A stretch of 64,000 nt of DNA from Luteimonas mephitis DSM 12574 (GCF_000422305.1 NZ_KE383817.1:130507-194506); one strand, 5' to 3'; numbered from the stretch's first letter, positions 46,524 to 55,738 are shown. A program made the numbers and translations. The notes: generated by a model from the letters alone, not told the origin.

Positions 46524-46874
46524 ATGGCAGCCTGGTTCACCGTCGTCGCGCCGTTCCTGCCCGACATCATCCAGATGGCCAAGCCGATGTTCACGCGCGA
46601 CAAGGGCGCGGACAAGATCCCGCAGCAGATCAAGGAACTGCAGGATGCGGTGACGCTGAACGCCGCTGCGGTCAAGCAGCTGGCCGGCGAAATGCAGCGC
46701 ACCCTGGCGTCGCTGCAACAGGGCGCGACCCAGCTGGAAACCACCCTGGCGGCGCTGCAGCAGCGCAACGGCGCGCTTGAACGCGAGCTGCGGCGCGCGA
46801 ACCGGCTCTCGCTGGTCGCGGCGACCGCCGCGGTGCTGGCGTTCGCGCTGTCGGCCTATGCACTGGCGGGCTGA
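46524..46874 (+). CDS. Small coiled-coil tail-anchored protein, unknown
   Basis: A 116-aa protein. The middle (about 30-95) is a strong coiled-coil candidate (IPQQIKELQDAVTLNAAAVK, then LASLQQGATQLETTLAALQQ); a single C-terminal membrane helix ends the chain (SLVAATAAVLAFALSAYALA). AGGA stands before the ATG. 50 bp after the two-helix protein, probably in the same transcript. I recognise no family. Confidence 0.7.
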   Translation: MAAWFTVVAPFLPDIIQMAKPMFTRDKGADKIPQQIKELQDAVTLNAAAVKQLAGEMQRTLASLQQGATQLETTLAALQQRNGALERELRRANRLSLVAATAAVLAFALSAYALAG

Positions 46875-46940
46875 GGCCGGCCTGTCACAACCGCGCCCGG
46901 CGGGACTCAGGGGGCGGGTTCAGCCCAGCCGCCGCCTGTT

Positions 46941-47348
46941 TCAGGCCGCGCCGCCGGCCCCGTAGTCCTCGTACGATTTCTCTTCGACGTAGCTCGAGCC
47001 CAGCGCAAGGTTGATCTCCTTCTTGATCCGCGCGCGGGTGTCGTTCTCGACATAGACGCTGCGGGCCAGGCGGATGAACTCCGCGTCGAAGGCCTGCGCC
47101 TTTTCCTTGATGCGGATGTCGTCCTCGATCACCCAAAGGCGCTCGTTGACCGCCTTCAGGTCGGCGCGCATGCGGGCGATATCGTGGCTGGCCGCCGGGT
47201 GCGCCATCCAGGTCTTCTCCAAGGCGTCGAGCTCGTTGCGGACGTTGGCCAGCTTGGCCGGATCGCTCATGCGCTCGGACTTGATCTGCAGGATGGCGAT
47301 CTTGTCGAGCAGCTCGCCAAACGACACGGGGACGGAAATCTCGGACAT
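46941..47348 (-). CDS. DUF6165 family protein
   Basis: A 135-aa soluble helical protein. The start ISVPVSFGELLDKIAILQIK and the segment NERLWVIEDDIRIKEK match the DUF6165 family, whose members often sit near LPS or capsule genes. Function unknown. Convergent with the preceding small membrane protein. Confidence 0.85.
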   Translation of the reverse strand: MSEISVPVSFGELLDKIAILQIKSERMSDPAKLANVRNELDALEKTWMAHPAASHDIARMRADLKAVNERLWVIEDDIRIKEKAQAFDAEFIRLARSVYVENDTRARIKKEINLALGSSYVEEKSYEDYGAGGAA

Positions 47349-47395
47349 GGGCCCTTCACGACTGGGGGAACGACGCCCAGTGTACCGTCCTCGCC

Positions 47396-47424
47396 TTGTC
47401 CGCCACCGCGGCGGCCCGTATCAT
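47396..47424 (+). promoter_or_regulatory. Sigma-70 promoter of tRNA-Ser(CGA)
   Basis: TTGTCC (47396-47401), exactly 17 nt, TATCAT (47419-47424). The tRNA starts 39 nt downstream. Confidence 0.78.
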
Positions 47425-47462
47425 TGCGCCCCCGGTGGCTGCCCCGTCGCCGGGAAAGTTCC

Positions 47463-47553
47463 GGAGAGGTGGCAGAGCGGTTGAATGTACCTGACTCGAA
47501 ATCAGGCAGGCGTTTATAGCGCCTCGGGGGTTCGAATCCCCCCCTCTCCGCCA
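47463..47553 (+). tRNA. tRNA-Ser(CGA)
   Basis: A class II tRNA with a long variable arm. Acceptor GGAGAGG pairs with CCTCTCC; anticodon loop CT-CGA-AA in CTGACTCGAAATCAG; T-arm GGGGGTTCGAATCCCCC; encoded CCA. The terminator stem begins inside the CCA. Confidence 0.97.
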
Positions 47554-47593
47554 GATACGCACAGCGCCCCGAAAGGGGCGTTTTGCGTATCTG
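47552..47593 (+). terminator. Long hairpin terminator after tRNA-Ser(CGA)
   Basis: A perfect outer stem CAGATACGC/GCGTATCTG encloses the inner stem CGCCCC-GAAA-GGGGCG followed by TTTT. The outer stem starts at the last two bases of the tRNA CCA, so it may influence 3' processing. Confidence 0.88.
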
Positions 47594-48039
47594 GCAGAGA
47601 AGAGCTGGATGGGAGCCCGTCGGGTTCGGCAGATTCGCCTGGGACGAATCCGGACAGCCGCAGGGTGGTCCCGCAGGCGCGCTACGCCGGATGGGTGAGG
47701 CCCGGGGATGGGGCGGACACTCCCCTGTCCGCCGGATCATGCAAAGGCCTTCACGCGGAAGATCTCGATGCCGACGCCAGGATTTCGGCACGCCCGTCGA
47801 CACCTGCCGCGACGCCGAATGCTCCCCCGACCGAGGATTTTTCGCATGCCTCGCAAATCGAAACGGGAAGTTCGGCACTGTACCCTTCCATCCCATCGGA
47901 CAGGGCTCCGCCTCTACGCCAGCATCATGCATTTTTCCCTACTTTGTCCCTGGTGCGCCCGTCGTCGTCCTGTTCAGCCTCATCTCCGCGTTGTCCGGGA
48001 CGAGAAGATCCCCGCCCACCGCCGCCCGCAGAGCTGCCC
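47594..48039. other. 446-bp gap between tRNA-Ser(CGA) and the PP2C gene
   Basis: No credible gene on either strand; open frames here have poor composition and no recognisable protein. It does not contain GTAG or heptamer repeats. Being next to a tRNA it could be an old insertion scar, but I see no repeat of the tRNA 3' end. The PP2C promoter probably lies in the right part. Confidence 0.6.
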
Positions 48040-48744
48040 ATGATCGAGTTCGGACACCTGACCCACGTCGGCTTGCGGCGCGAGCTGAACGAGGACACGT
48101 ACTACGGCGACAGCGAACTGGGCCTGTGGCTGGTGGCGGACGGCATGGGGGGTCACGAGTACGGCGAAGTCGCCAGCGCACTGGCGCGCGAGGCGATCGT
48201 GCGCGAGATCCGCCAGGGCACGCCGCTGCCGCAGGCGATCCGGATCGCCGACGAGGAGATCATCCGCGCCTCGCGCAAGCGCAGCGACTCGCTGCCGATG
48301 GGCACTACCGTGGTCGCCGTGCGCATCGAGGGCAACCATTTCGAAGTGGCCTGGGTCGGCGACAGCCGCGTCTACCTGTGGCACGAGCGCAAGCTGGCGC
48401 AGCTGTCGCAGGACCACAGCTACGTGCAGGAACTGATCTCGCAGGGCACGATCACCGTCGACCAGGCGCGCACCCATCCACACCGCAACGTCGTGACCCA
48501 GGCGCTGGGGGTGACCGATCCGCAGAACCTCAACGTCGAGACCCTCTCGGGCGACCTGCTGCCGGGCATGCAACTGCTGTTGTGCAGTGACGGGCTCACC
48601 GAGGAAGTCGACGACAACGGCATCTCGCAGGTGCTGGCGCATACCGAATGCAGCGCGCAGGAGTGCGTCGACGGGCTGGTGGCGGCGGCGCTCGACGGCG
48701 GTGGTTCGGACAACGTGACCGTGGTGCTGGTCCGCCGGCACTGA
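48040..48744 (+). CDS. PP2C-type Ser/Thr protein phosphatase
   Basis: A 234-aa Stp1/PrpC-like phosphatase. Metal-binding motifs: GLRRELNEDTYY, LVADGMGGHEYGEVAS, VAWVGDSRVYLWHE, LCSDGLTEEVDD and GGSDNVTVVLV with the terminal Asp. It reverses Ser/Thr phosphorylation; no partner kinase is adjacent. ATG at 48040; longer frames read through the upstream tRNA. Its gene is convergent with dnaQ, with a REP element between. Confidence 0.92.
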   Translation: MIEFGHLTHVGLRRELNEDTYYGDSELGLWLVADGMGGHEYGEVASALAREAIVREIRQGTPLPQAIRIADEEIIRASRKRSDSLPMGTTVVAVRIEGNHFEVAWVGDSRVYLWHERKLAQLSQDHSYVQELISQGTITVDQARTHPHRNVVTQALGVTDPQNLNVETLSGDLLPGMQLLLCSDGLTEEVDDNGISQVLAHTECSAQECVDGLVAAALDGGGSDNVTVVLVRRH

Positions 48745-48749
48745 TTCAC

Positions 48750-48821
48750 CCGCCGGAGCGCCCCATGGGCGCCATGCATGGCCTGGGAAAGCCGATCGCG
48801 CCCGTGGGGCGCTCCTACAGG
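48750..48821. repeat. GTAG-type REP inverted repeat 6, supplying the dnaQ stop
   Basis: The left arm is CGCCGGAGCGCCCCATGGGC and the right arm CGCCCGTGGGGCGCTCCTAC. The TAG stop of dnaQ (48815-48817, minus) is part of the GTAG head, as with pabB. Confidence 0.85.
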
Positions 48822-49513
48822 TCCCAGATCGCGCTGCCGGCCTTCTTGCGGATCGTCTCCAGGCGCGCCACGTGCGCGGCCATGTCGGCTTCGTCGACCA
48901 CGACCTTCGGTCGCGGCCCGAGTGCGGCCGCATCCAGCAGCACGGTGCTCCTGCGCGTCTCGCGGGTTTCCACGCTGTCGAAGCCGATCTCGCTCTGGCC
49001 CGCGGTCAGCGCCAGGTAGGCCTCGGCCAGCAGCTGCGCGTCGAGCAGTGCGCCGTGCAGCTGGCGATGCGAATTGTCCACGCCCAGCCGCCGGCACAGC
49101 GCATCGAGCGAGTTGCGCTGGCCCGGGTAGCGCTGGCGCGCCAGTTCGAGCGAATCGAGCACCTGCGCGCGGTCGCGGATGCGACCGTAATGGTCGCCCA
49201 GGCGCGACAACTCATGGTCGAGGAAGCCGACGTCGAACGCGGCGTTGTGGATCACCAGCTCGGCGCCTTCGATGAAGGCCAGGAACTCGTCGGCCACTGC
49301 GGCGAACTTCGGCTTGTCGGCGAGGAATTCCAGCGTGAGTCCGGTAACTTCCTGCGCGCCGGGCTCGAACTCGCGCTCCGGGTGGATGTACTGGTGGTAG
49401 GTGCGCCCGGTCGGGCGGCGTTCGACCAGCTCCACGCAGCCGATCTCGACGACGCGGTTGCCCTTCTTCCATTCCAGGCCGGTGGTTTCGGTATCGAGGA
49501 CAATCTGGCGCAT
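48815..49513 (-). CDS. dnaQ: DNA polymerase III epsilon subunit (3'-5' proofreading)
   Basis: A 232-aa exonuclease. Exo I is LDTETTGLEW with the catalytic Asp-x-Glu, Exo II AELVIHNAAFDVGFLDHEL, Exo III HGALLDAQLLAEAYL with the His and Asp. A short C-terminal tail binds the alpha subunit. Start at 49513 (MRQIVLDTET). 32 bp after rnhA. The stop codon is provided by a REP element. Confidence 0.96.
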   Translation of the reverse strand: MRQIVLDTETTGLEWKKGNRVVEIGCVELVERRPTGRTYHQYIHPEREFEPGAQEVTGLTLEFLADKPKFAAVADEFLAFIEGAELVIHNAAFDVGFLDHELSRLGDHYGRIRDRAQVLDSLELARQRYPGQRNSLDALCRRLGVDNSHRQLHGALLDAQLLAEAYLALTAGQSEIGFDSVETRETRRSTVLLDAAALGPRPKVVVDEADMAAHVARLETIRKKAGSAIWDL

Positions 49514-49545
49514 GGGCGGGAAACGGGATCCTGGAGTCGAAGGGG

Positions 49546-50001
49546 CTACAGCGCGGTATTCGCGACGGCCTTGAGCTTGATGGCCTCGTCGCGGGCGAGC
49601 ACGTCGACGCGCTCGTTGTCGGGATCGCCGGAATGACCCTTCACCCAGCGCCAGTCGATGCGATGCCGCGCGGTGGCCGCATGCAGGCGTTCCCACAGGT
49701 CGCGGTTCTTGACCGGGTCGCCGCCGGCGGTCTTCCAGTTGCGGCGCAGCCAGTTGGGCATCCACTCGGTGATGCCCTGGCGCACGTACTGCGAATCGGT
49801 GTGCAGGACCACGACGCAAGGCTCGGTGAGCGTTTCCAGCGCCATGATCGCGGCCATCAGTTCCATGCGGTTGTTGGTGGTCGGCGCTTCGCCGCCGACC
49901 AACTCGCGTTCGCGCGCGCCGTAGCGCAGCAGCGCGGCCCAGCCGCCGGGACCGGGATTGCCCAGGCAGGCCCCGTCGGTGTGGATCTCGACATGCTTCA
50001 T
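49546..50001 (-). CDS. rnhA: Ribonuclease HI
   Basis: A 151-aa RNase HI that cuts RNA in RNA-DNA hybrids. The catalytic acids are Asp in [11 protein letters not shown], Glu in [11 protein letters not shown], Asp in [10 protein letters not shown] and Asp in [13 protein letters not shown]. It overlaps the upstream methyltransferase gene by ATGA. Conserved neighbour of dnaQ. Confidence 0.96.
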   Translation of the reverse strand: MKHVEIHTDGACLGNPGPGGWAALLRYGARERELVGGEAPTTNNRMELMAAIMALETLTEPCVVVLHTDSQYVRQGITEWMPNWLRRNWKTAGGDPVKNRDLWERLHAATARHRIDWRWVKGHSGDPDNERVDVLARDEAIKLKAVANTAL

Positions 50002-50660
50002 GCAGCGGGGATTCCTTCGGGCATCGGCAGCCGTTGGCGCTGGCGCACCGGGGTCAGCGGCCAGGCGCGCTTCTCGGCGCGGATCGCGTAGGCCGCGCGC
50101 ATGCCCGGCCCGTCCTGCGGCTCGTGCGCGACGCGGACCTGCCAGCGCGGGCCGAGGCCCCGCGATACCGGCTCCGGCGCAAGCCCGGCCTCGCGCATCC
50201 GGCGGCGCCAGGTCAGCGGCTCGGAGGCGCCCAGGCCGGCGCCGCGCCAGTGCCAGCGGTAAGGCGCCAGGGGGTTGAGTGCGAATACCCACAGCCGCCC
50301 GCCCGGCGCGAGCACGCGGGCGCATTCGGCGAACAGGCCGCGCCCGGCGCGCCCGCGCGCGGCCACGTGCTGGAGCACGACCACGCCGATCGACTCGCTG
50401 GCCAGTGGCAGCGGCAGGCCGCAATGCGCATCGCCGGACCAGCCGTCGCCGGATGCGACCAGGTGCAGGCCGTCACCGTCGACCCGGGTCACCTGTTCGA
50501 TCGGGCCCAGCCACAGCCACGGCAGCGCCGGCCGCTCGGCCAGGGCCCGCAGGACGGCGGGGCGCTCGCTCTCGAGCAGCGCCAAGCCTGCATCGGTGCC
50601 GAACCAGGCGCGCGGGTTGTCGGGTTGACCGTTGGCAGAAAGGGGGGGCATGGTCGCCAT
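49998..50660 (-). CDS. Putative class I methyltransferase (YafS-like) with degenerate motif I
   Basis: A 220-aa protein. The region [20 protein letters not shown] and [20 protein letters not shown] resembles the motifs IV-VI of Methyltransf_11 enzymes, and its place beside gloB, rnhA and dnaQ is that of E. coli yafS. But the SAM-binding motif I (usually a Gly-rich loop) reads [13 protein letters not shown], so SAM binding is doubtful. Start at 50660 or 50651; neither has a good ribosome-binding site. Divergent from gloB with 26 bp between. Confidence 0.75.
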   Translation of the reverse strand: MATMPPLSANGQPDNPRAWFGTDAGLALLESERPAVLRALAERPALPWLWLGPIEQVTRVDGDGLHLVASGDGWSGDAHCGLPLPLASESIGVVVLQHVAARGRAGRGLFAECARVLAPGGRLWVFALNPLAPYRWHWRGAGLGASEPLTWRRRMREAGLAPEPVSRGLGPRWQVRVAHEPQDGPGMRAAYAIRAEKRAWPLTPVRQRQRLPMPEGIPAA

Positions 50661-50686
50661 TCTAACGGCCCCGGGAACCGCGCCCG

Positions 50687-51451
50687 ATGCACCTGCTGCC
50701 GCTGCCCGCGTTCGAAGACAACTACATCTGGACGCTGCGCGACGACGCCGGGCGTGCCCTGGTCGTCGATCCCGGCGAGGCCGGGCCGGTGCTGTGCGCC
50801 GCCGCCGACGGCCTGCTGCCGGTGGGGATCCTGCTGACCCACCACCACCACGACCACATCGGTGGCGTGGGTGAACTGCTCGAACGCTGGCCGGACCTGC
50901 CGGTGATCGCCCCCGACGACGAACGGATCGCCATTGCCACCCGGCGGACCGGTGACGGCGACCGGGTCGAGGTCGCCGGCTGGGGCTTCGACACCCTCGC
51001 CGTACCCGGCCATACCGTGAGCCATATCGCATTCCACGGCCACGGCCTCTTGTTTTGTGGCGACACGCTGTTCAGTCTCGGTTGCGGGCGGATGTTCGAG
51101 GGTACCCCGGCGCAGATGCTGGACTCGCTCGAACGGCTGGCCGCACTGCCCGGCGACACCCGCGTCTGCTGCGGTCACGAATACACGCTGTCCAACGCCG
51201 CCTTCGCGCGCGTGGTCGAACCCGACAACCCGGCGCTCATGCGCCGTATCGAGGAAGCCCAGGCGATGCGCCAATCCGGTCGTCCCACCCTGCCCAGTTC
51301 CGTCGCCGCCGAACGCGAGGCCAATCCGTTCCTGCGCATCGACGTGCCCGCCGTGCGCGCGGCGATCGTCGGCCAGACCGGCCACCCGATCCGCAGCCGG
51401 GTCGATGCCTTCGCCGCGCTGCGGCGCTGGAAGGACGGATTCCGCGCATGA
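50687..51451 (+). CDS. gloB: Hydroxyacylglutathione hydrolase (glyoxalase II)
   Basis: A 254-aa enzyme that hydrolyses S-D-lactoylglutathione, the second step of methylglyoxal detoxification. Zinc motif THHHHDHIGG (about 52-61), the second site in PGHTVSHIAF and FCGDTLFSLGCGRMFEGT, and CGHEYTLSNAAFA; C-terminal glutathione-binding helices end the chain. The stop overlaps the mltD start by ATGA. Confidence 0.96.
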   Translation: MHLLPLPAFEDNYIWTLRDDAGRALVVDPGEAGPVLCAAADGLLPVGILLTHHHHDHIGGVGELLERWPDLPVIAPDDERIAIATRRTGDGDRVEVAGWGFDTLAVPGHTVSHIAFHGHGLLFCGDTLFSLGCGRMFEGTPAQMLDSLERLAALPGDTRVCCGHEYTLSNAAFARVVEPDNPALMRRIEEAQAMRQSGRPTLPSSVAAEREANPFLRIDVPAVRAAIVGQTGHPIRSRVDAFAALRRWKDGFRA

Positions 51452-52728
51452 CCCGGCTCGCAGCCTGGCCGCTCGCGGCCGCGCTGTCGGGCGTGCTCGC
51501 GCTGGGAGTCGCCCCCGCTGCTGGGCAGGAGGTCAAGGAACCGGCAGCGTCCGCGACGCCATCCGCCGCGCCCGCTGCGCCCGCCGCGACCCGCAATGGC
51601 CGCGAGATCTACGCCCGCTTCCGCGAGGGCCTTGCCGACCCGTCCTGCGGGCCGGAGACCAGCGAACGCTGGCAACGGCATTTCGCCGCGGCCCCGAAGC
51701 GCCTGGCAGCGCGCGACGACGACGCGCTGCCGTTGTTCGGCTACGTGGTCGACGCCCTGCGCCAGGCCAACCTGCCGACCGAGTACGCGTTGATCCCGTT
51801 CGTCGAGAGCGGCTACAAGCCCGGCGCCCGCAGCGGCTCGGGGCCGGCGGGGCTCTGGCAGTTCATCGCCCTGACCGCACGCAACCACAAGATCCCGATG
51901 CGCGCCGGCTATGACGGCCGCCTGTCGCCGGTCGAATCAACCCAGGCCGCGGTGCGCTACCTCAAGACCCTGCACGGCATGTTCGCCGGCGACTGGCGCC
52001 TGGCGGTGATGGCCTACAACGCCGGCGAATACCGCGTGTTCGGCGCACTCAAGCACAGCGGCCAGCGTGCGATGGACGCCGACCCCGAAAAACTGGTGGG
52101 GCTGTCCGGCATCACCAGGGCCTACGTGCGCAAGCTGCATGCGCTGTCCTGCGTGCTGGACCAGGCCGACGACCGGGAAGAATGGCTGCGTGCCCTCGAC
52201 CGGCCCGTGGCAATCCTGGCGCCAAGATCGCTGCCTTCCGGGGCGACCAGCCTCGACGCCTGGGCACGACGCCACGACCTCGACCCATCCAGGATCGAGC
52301 GCATCAACCCGGCCTTCGCGGGTGGCCGGATCGCCGCGGGCAAGCATCCGATGCAGGTGCTCGCGCCGATCGCGTCGACTCGCCCGTCGACTGCCCGGCC
52401 TTCGACGACGCTCCCGGCAACGCCCGGCCCCCCCGTCACCACGCTCGCCGATGCCTCCGACGCTGTCGTCATCGATCCGCCGACAGCCACGGCGAGCCGC
52501 GACGCGAAAGTCGAAACACCCTCCACGCCGGCATCCCGCACGCACACCGTGCAGCCTGGCGACTCGGTCTGGCGCCTGGCCAAGCGCTACGGCGTGAGCC
52601 GCGCCGACTTGCTCGAACGCAACGGCCTGTCCGCCGACGACACGCTGCGGCCGGGCATGGTGCTGGAGATCGACGCGCCGGCCGCCGCCGCGCCCGCTCC
52701 CGATGCGCTGTCGGCCATGCCAGAATAG
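51448..52728 (+). CDS. mltD: Membrane-bound lytic murein transglycosylase D-like
   Basis: A 426-aa transglycosylase. Signal peptide about 1-26 (ending AAG), no clear lipobox. The SLT domain has the catalytic Glu in PFVESGYKPGARSGSGPAGLWQF and the later MAYNAGEYRVFG. A Ser/Thr/Pro linker leads to one C-terminal LysM domain (HTVQPGDSVWRLAKRYGVSR). Shorter than E. coli MltD (452, two LysM). It overlaps gloB by four bases. Confidence 0.92.
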   Translation: MTRLAAWPLAAALSGVLALGVAPAAGQEVKEPAASATPSAAPAAPAATRNGREIYARFREGLADPSCGPETSERWQRHFAAAPKRLAARDDDALPLFGYVVDALRQANLPTEYALIPFVESGYKPGARSGSGPAGLWQFIALTARNHKIPMRAGYDGRLSPVESTQAAVRYLKTLHGMFAGDWRLAVMAYNAGEYRVFGALKHSGQRAMDADPEKLVGLSGITRAYVRKLHALSCVLDQADDREEWLRALDRPVAILAPRSLPSGATSLDAWARRHDLDPSRIERINPAFAGGRIAAGKHPMQVLAPIASTRPSTARPSTTLPATPGPPVTTLADASDAVVIDPPTATASRDAKVETPSTPASRTHTVQPGDSVWRLAKRYGVSRADLLERNGLSADDTLRPGMVLEIDAPAAAAPAPDALSAMPE

Positions 52729-52755
52729 AGCCATAGCTCAAACAGCGAGAACACC

Positions 52756-53544
52756 ATGGGTTTCCTGCAAGGCAAACGCGCCCTGGTCACGGGCATCGCC
52801 AGCCAGCGCTCGATCGCCACCGGCATCGCCGAGGCGATGCACCGCCAGGGTGCCGAACTGGCCCTGACCTACCAGACCGACAAGCTGCGTTCGCGCGTGG
52901 AAGACGCGGCGAAGGAATATGGCTCCAACATCGTGCTGCCGCTGGACGTGGCCTCCGACGAGCAGATCGAGGCCTGCTTCGCCGAACTGGGCAAGCACTG
53001 GAGCGACGGTTTCGACATCCTCGTCCACTGCATTGCCTATGCGCCGCGCGAAGCGATCGGCGGCGGCTTCCTCGATGGCCTGACCCGTGAGAACTTCGCC
53101 ATCGCGCAGGACATTTCGGCCTACTCGCTGGCGGCGCTGGCCAAGGCCGCACGGCCGATGATGCAGGGCCGCAACGGCGCGATCCTGACCCTGAGCTACC
53201 TCGGCTCGGTGCGCGCGCTGCAGAACTACAACGTCATGGGCGTGGCCAAGGCCAGCCTCGAGTCCACGGTGCGCTACCTGGCGCTCAACCTCGGCCCGGA
53301 AGGCACCCGCGTCAACGCGATTTCCGCCGGACCCATCAAGACCTTGGCCGCCTCGGGCGTGGGCAATTTCCGCAAGATGCTCAGCACGTTCGAAGCCACC
53401 GCGCCGCTGCGCCGCAACGTCACCATCGAGGACGTCGGCAACGCCGCCGCCTTCCTGTGCTCGGACCTGGCGGCCGGCATCACCGGCGAGGTGACCTACG
53501 TCGACGCCGGTTTCAGCGTCGTGGGCATGGCCGGGATCGATTGA
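52756..53544 (+). CDS. fabI: Enoyl-[acyl-carrier-protein] reductase FabI
   Basis: A 262-aa NADH-dependent enoyl reductase, the last step of each elongation cycle and the target of triclosan. [16 protein letters not shown] is the cofactor motif; the catalytic Tyr-x6-Lys lies in [14 protein letters not shown], preceded by SYLGSVRAL. It is 27 bp after mltD and far from the fab cluster at 22-27 kb, as in many proteobacteria. A terminator follows. Confidence 0.96.
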   Translation: MGFLQGKRALVTGIASQRSIATGIAEAMHRQGAELALTYQTDKLRSRVEDAAKEYGSNIVLPLDVASDEQIEACFAELGKHWSDGFDILVHCIAYAPREAIGGGFLDGLTRENFAIAQDISAYSLAALAKAARPMMQGRNGAILTLSYLGSVRALQNYNVMGVAKASLESTVRYLALNLGPEGTRVNAISAGPIKTLAASGVGNFRKMLSTFEATAPLRRNVTIEDVGNAAAFLCSDLAAGITGEVTYVDAGFSVVGMAGID

Positions 53545-53595
53545 ACCCGCCGACGGTCGGCACGACCCGCCTGGCCGGCCGCACGGCCAGACACG

Positions 53596-53622
53596 AAAAA
53601 GCCCGGCGATGCCGGGCTTTTT
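53596..53622. terminator. Bidirectional terminator between fabI and ppiD
   Basis: AAAAAGCCCGGC-GAT-GCCGGGCTTTTT: a perfect stem with T-runs on both strands, between two convergent genes. Confidence 0.95.
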
Positions 53623-53641
53623 CATTGCCGCGCGAAGCTGG

Positions 53642-55621
53642 TCAGAGCCGCGATTCGGCGACCGTGATCTTCATCTTCTTGCGCAGCGACTTGAGCATGC
53701 CTGCGGCATCCTCGTTGCCCGCGAGCTGGGCCAGCTGCTGCTGCAGCGCCGTGCGCTCCTGCTCCGACGCTTCCTTCGGATCGCCCGGCGTGACCTTGGT
53801 CACCGCGAACACCACCGCGCCACCGTTGTCCAGCATCACCGCGCCGGGAGACACCTTGCCTGCCGCCGGCACCGGCACTTCGAAATAGGCCTCGGTTGCC
53901 GCCGGATCCGGTACCGGAACGCCGCGCGGCACGTTGGGCACGTCCTGCGCGGACAGGCCCAGGGTCGCTGCCATCGCCGACAGCGTCTCGCCACCCTTGA
54001 GCCGGGCCACCATCGCATCGGCCGCCGTCTGCGTCGCCTTGCGCATGCGGTCGCCGCGGATCTCGGCAACAACCCTGTCCTTCACCTCGGCCAGGGCCAA
54101 TGCGCGCTCCGGCGTGTGCTGGGTGACGCGGATCACCACGCTGTGGCCCGGCGCGATCTCGATCGGATCGCTCACCGTGCCGTCCTGCACCAGCGATTCG
54201 GAGAACGCCGCGCGGACGACCGCAGGGTTGGCCGCGATCCCGGTGCCCTGCCCGCGCGCGAACGGCCCGAGCTTCTGCACCGGCAGGTCCACCGCACGCG
54301 CAGCGGGTGCGAGCGCGCTGGGGTTCTTCAGGACCTGGTCGACCAGCTTGCCGGTCACTTCGTTGAAGGCGCGCTCGCGGTCGACATCACCCTGTTCACT
54401 CGCAAGCTGGGCGCGCGCGTCCTCGAACGAGGTCTGCTTGCCGCTCCTGACCTCGCGCAGCTTGATCACGTGCCAGCCGAAGTCGGTCTTGACCGGTTCG
54501 CTCACGTCGCCGGCCTGCATCGCGAACAGCGCGTCCTCGAACGGCTTGACCATGCCGCCGTCGTGCGCGACCCAGCCCAGGTCGCCGCCGCTGTCCTTCG
54601 AGCCGGTGTCATCGGAGTCGGCGCGGGCGAGCGCGGCGAAATCCGCACCCGGCTTGCGCGCTTCCGCGGCAATCCTGGCGGCCTTTTCCTCGGCCGCCTT
54701 CTGCGCCTTGGCATCCGCATCCGGGGCGACGCTGACCAGGATATGCGAGGCAAGCCGCTGCTCGGGATCGACGAAGCGCGCCTTCTCCTGCTCGTAGCGC
54801 GCGCGCAGCGCGGCCTCGTCGGCCACGGCCGGCGCGGGCAGCGTGGCCGAGTCGATGTCCACGTACTCGATCGACACGGTTTCCGGCGCGCGATACTCGG
54901 CCTTGTGGGCGTCGTACCAGCGCCTGGCCTCGTCATCGGTGACCGGCGCGGTGTCCTCGACCGGCGGCGGCAACACCACGAACGACACGTCCCGGCGCTC
55001 GCCGATCAGCTTCATCAGGCGATCCATCTGCGACTGGGTGACGAACGCGGACGCTGCCACCTGGCTGGGCACCAGCGACTGCTGCAGGCCCTCGCGGATC
55101 TGCTGCTCGAAGCCGCGCGGCGACATCGCCGGCACCTGCGACGCCAGCGCAAGCTGGTAGCGCTGCGGATCGAACTTGCCGTCGACCTGGAACGCGGGAA
55201 TCGACTGGATCACGTCGCGCACCTGCGCATCGCTCACCGCGATGCCGGCGCGCTTGGCCGACATGCGCATCACCAGTTGATCGACCAGCCCGTCGAGCAC
55301 CTTGCGCTTGTTGTCGATGCTCTCGAAGGCGCGCGGGTCGAAGTTGTCGCCCTGCGCCTGGCGCTGCTGCTGGCGCGCCTGCTCGAACGCGTCGCGGAAT
55401 TCGTTCTGGTCGATCTCGTCACGCTGCCACAGCATCGTCGCCGGCCACCAGGATGGCGCGGACTGCCACCACTTCGGCGGCGCCTCGACCTTCGCCGCAA
55501 ACGTCTGGTTGCTCTGGAACAGGTACTGCTCCATGCCGAAGAAGGCAAACGGAATGCACAGCAGGCCAAGGATCACCATGGCGATCCAGCCCGAGGTTTT
55601 TTCGCGGAGTTTCTGCAGCAT
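53642..55621 (-). CDS. ppiD: Periplasmic folding chaperone PpiD
   Basis: A 659-aa inner-membrane-anchored chaperone. One helix (about 13-33, MVILGLLCIPFAFFGME), a SurA-like N-terminal region, a parvulin-like domain (about 270-365: ASHILVSVAPDADAKAQ, DSGGDLGWV, FGWHVIKL) and a C-terminal helical domain. It helps proteins leaving the SecYEG channel. Start at 55621 (MLQKLREKTSGW). Next to hupB and lon as in E. coli, with two tRNA genes between. Confidence 0.95.
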   Translation of the reverse strand: MLQKLREKTSGWIAMVILGLLCIPFAFFGMEQYLFQSNQTFAAKVEAPPKWWQSAPSWWPATMLWQRDEIDQNEFRDAFEQARQQQRQAQGDNFDPRAFESIDNKRKVLDGLVDQLVMRMSAKRAGIAVSDAQVRDVIQSIPAFQVDGKFDPQRYQLALASQVPAMSPRGFEQQIREGLQQSLVPSQVAASAFVTQSQMDRLMKLIGERRDVSFVVLPPPVEDTAPVTDDEARRWYDAHKAEYRAPETVSIEYVDIDSATLPAPAVADEAALRARYEQEKARFVDPEQRLASHILVSVAPDADAKAQKAAEEKAARIAAEARKPGADFAALARADSDDTGSKDSGGDLGWVAHDGGMVKPFEDALFAMQAGDVSEPVKTDFGWHVIKLREVRSGKQTSFEDARAQLASEQGDVDRERAFNEVTGKLVDQVLKNPSALAPAARAVDLPVQKLGPFARGQGTGIAANPAVVRAAFSESLVQDGTVSDPIEIAPGHSVVIRVTQHTPERALALAEVKDRVVAEIRGDRMRKATQTAADAMVARLKGGETLSAMAATLGLSAQDVPNVPRGVPVPDPAATEAYFEVPVPAAGKVSPGAVMLDNGGAVVFAVTKVTPGDPKEASEQERTALQQQLAQLAGNEDAAGMLKSLRKKMKITVAESRL

Positions 55622-55697
55622 GGGTCGGCAATGTCGGGACGAAGCGGGCCAGTTTACCTGCAATGCGTCCGAGCGGCCTCACCGGGCGCGGCGGCAC

Positions 55698-55728
55698 AAA
55701 AAAAGAGAGCACCGTTTCCGGTGCCCTC
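55698..55728 (-). terminator. Terminator after the tRNA-Val/tRNA-Asp pair
   Basis: On the minus strand GAGGGCACCG-GAAA-CGGTGCTCTC followed by seven T. It lies 10 nt past tRNA-Asp and before ppiD. Confidence 0.92.
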
Positions 55729-55738
55729 TTCGGATGAT

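Noticed and set aside
47485..48039. 185-residue N-terminal extension of the PP2C phosphatase
   Set aside because: It would begin inside tRNA-Ser(CGA); the phosphatase domain is complete from 48040.
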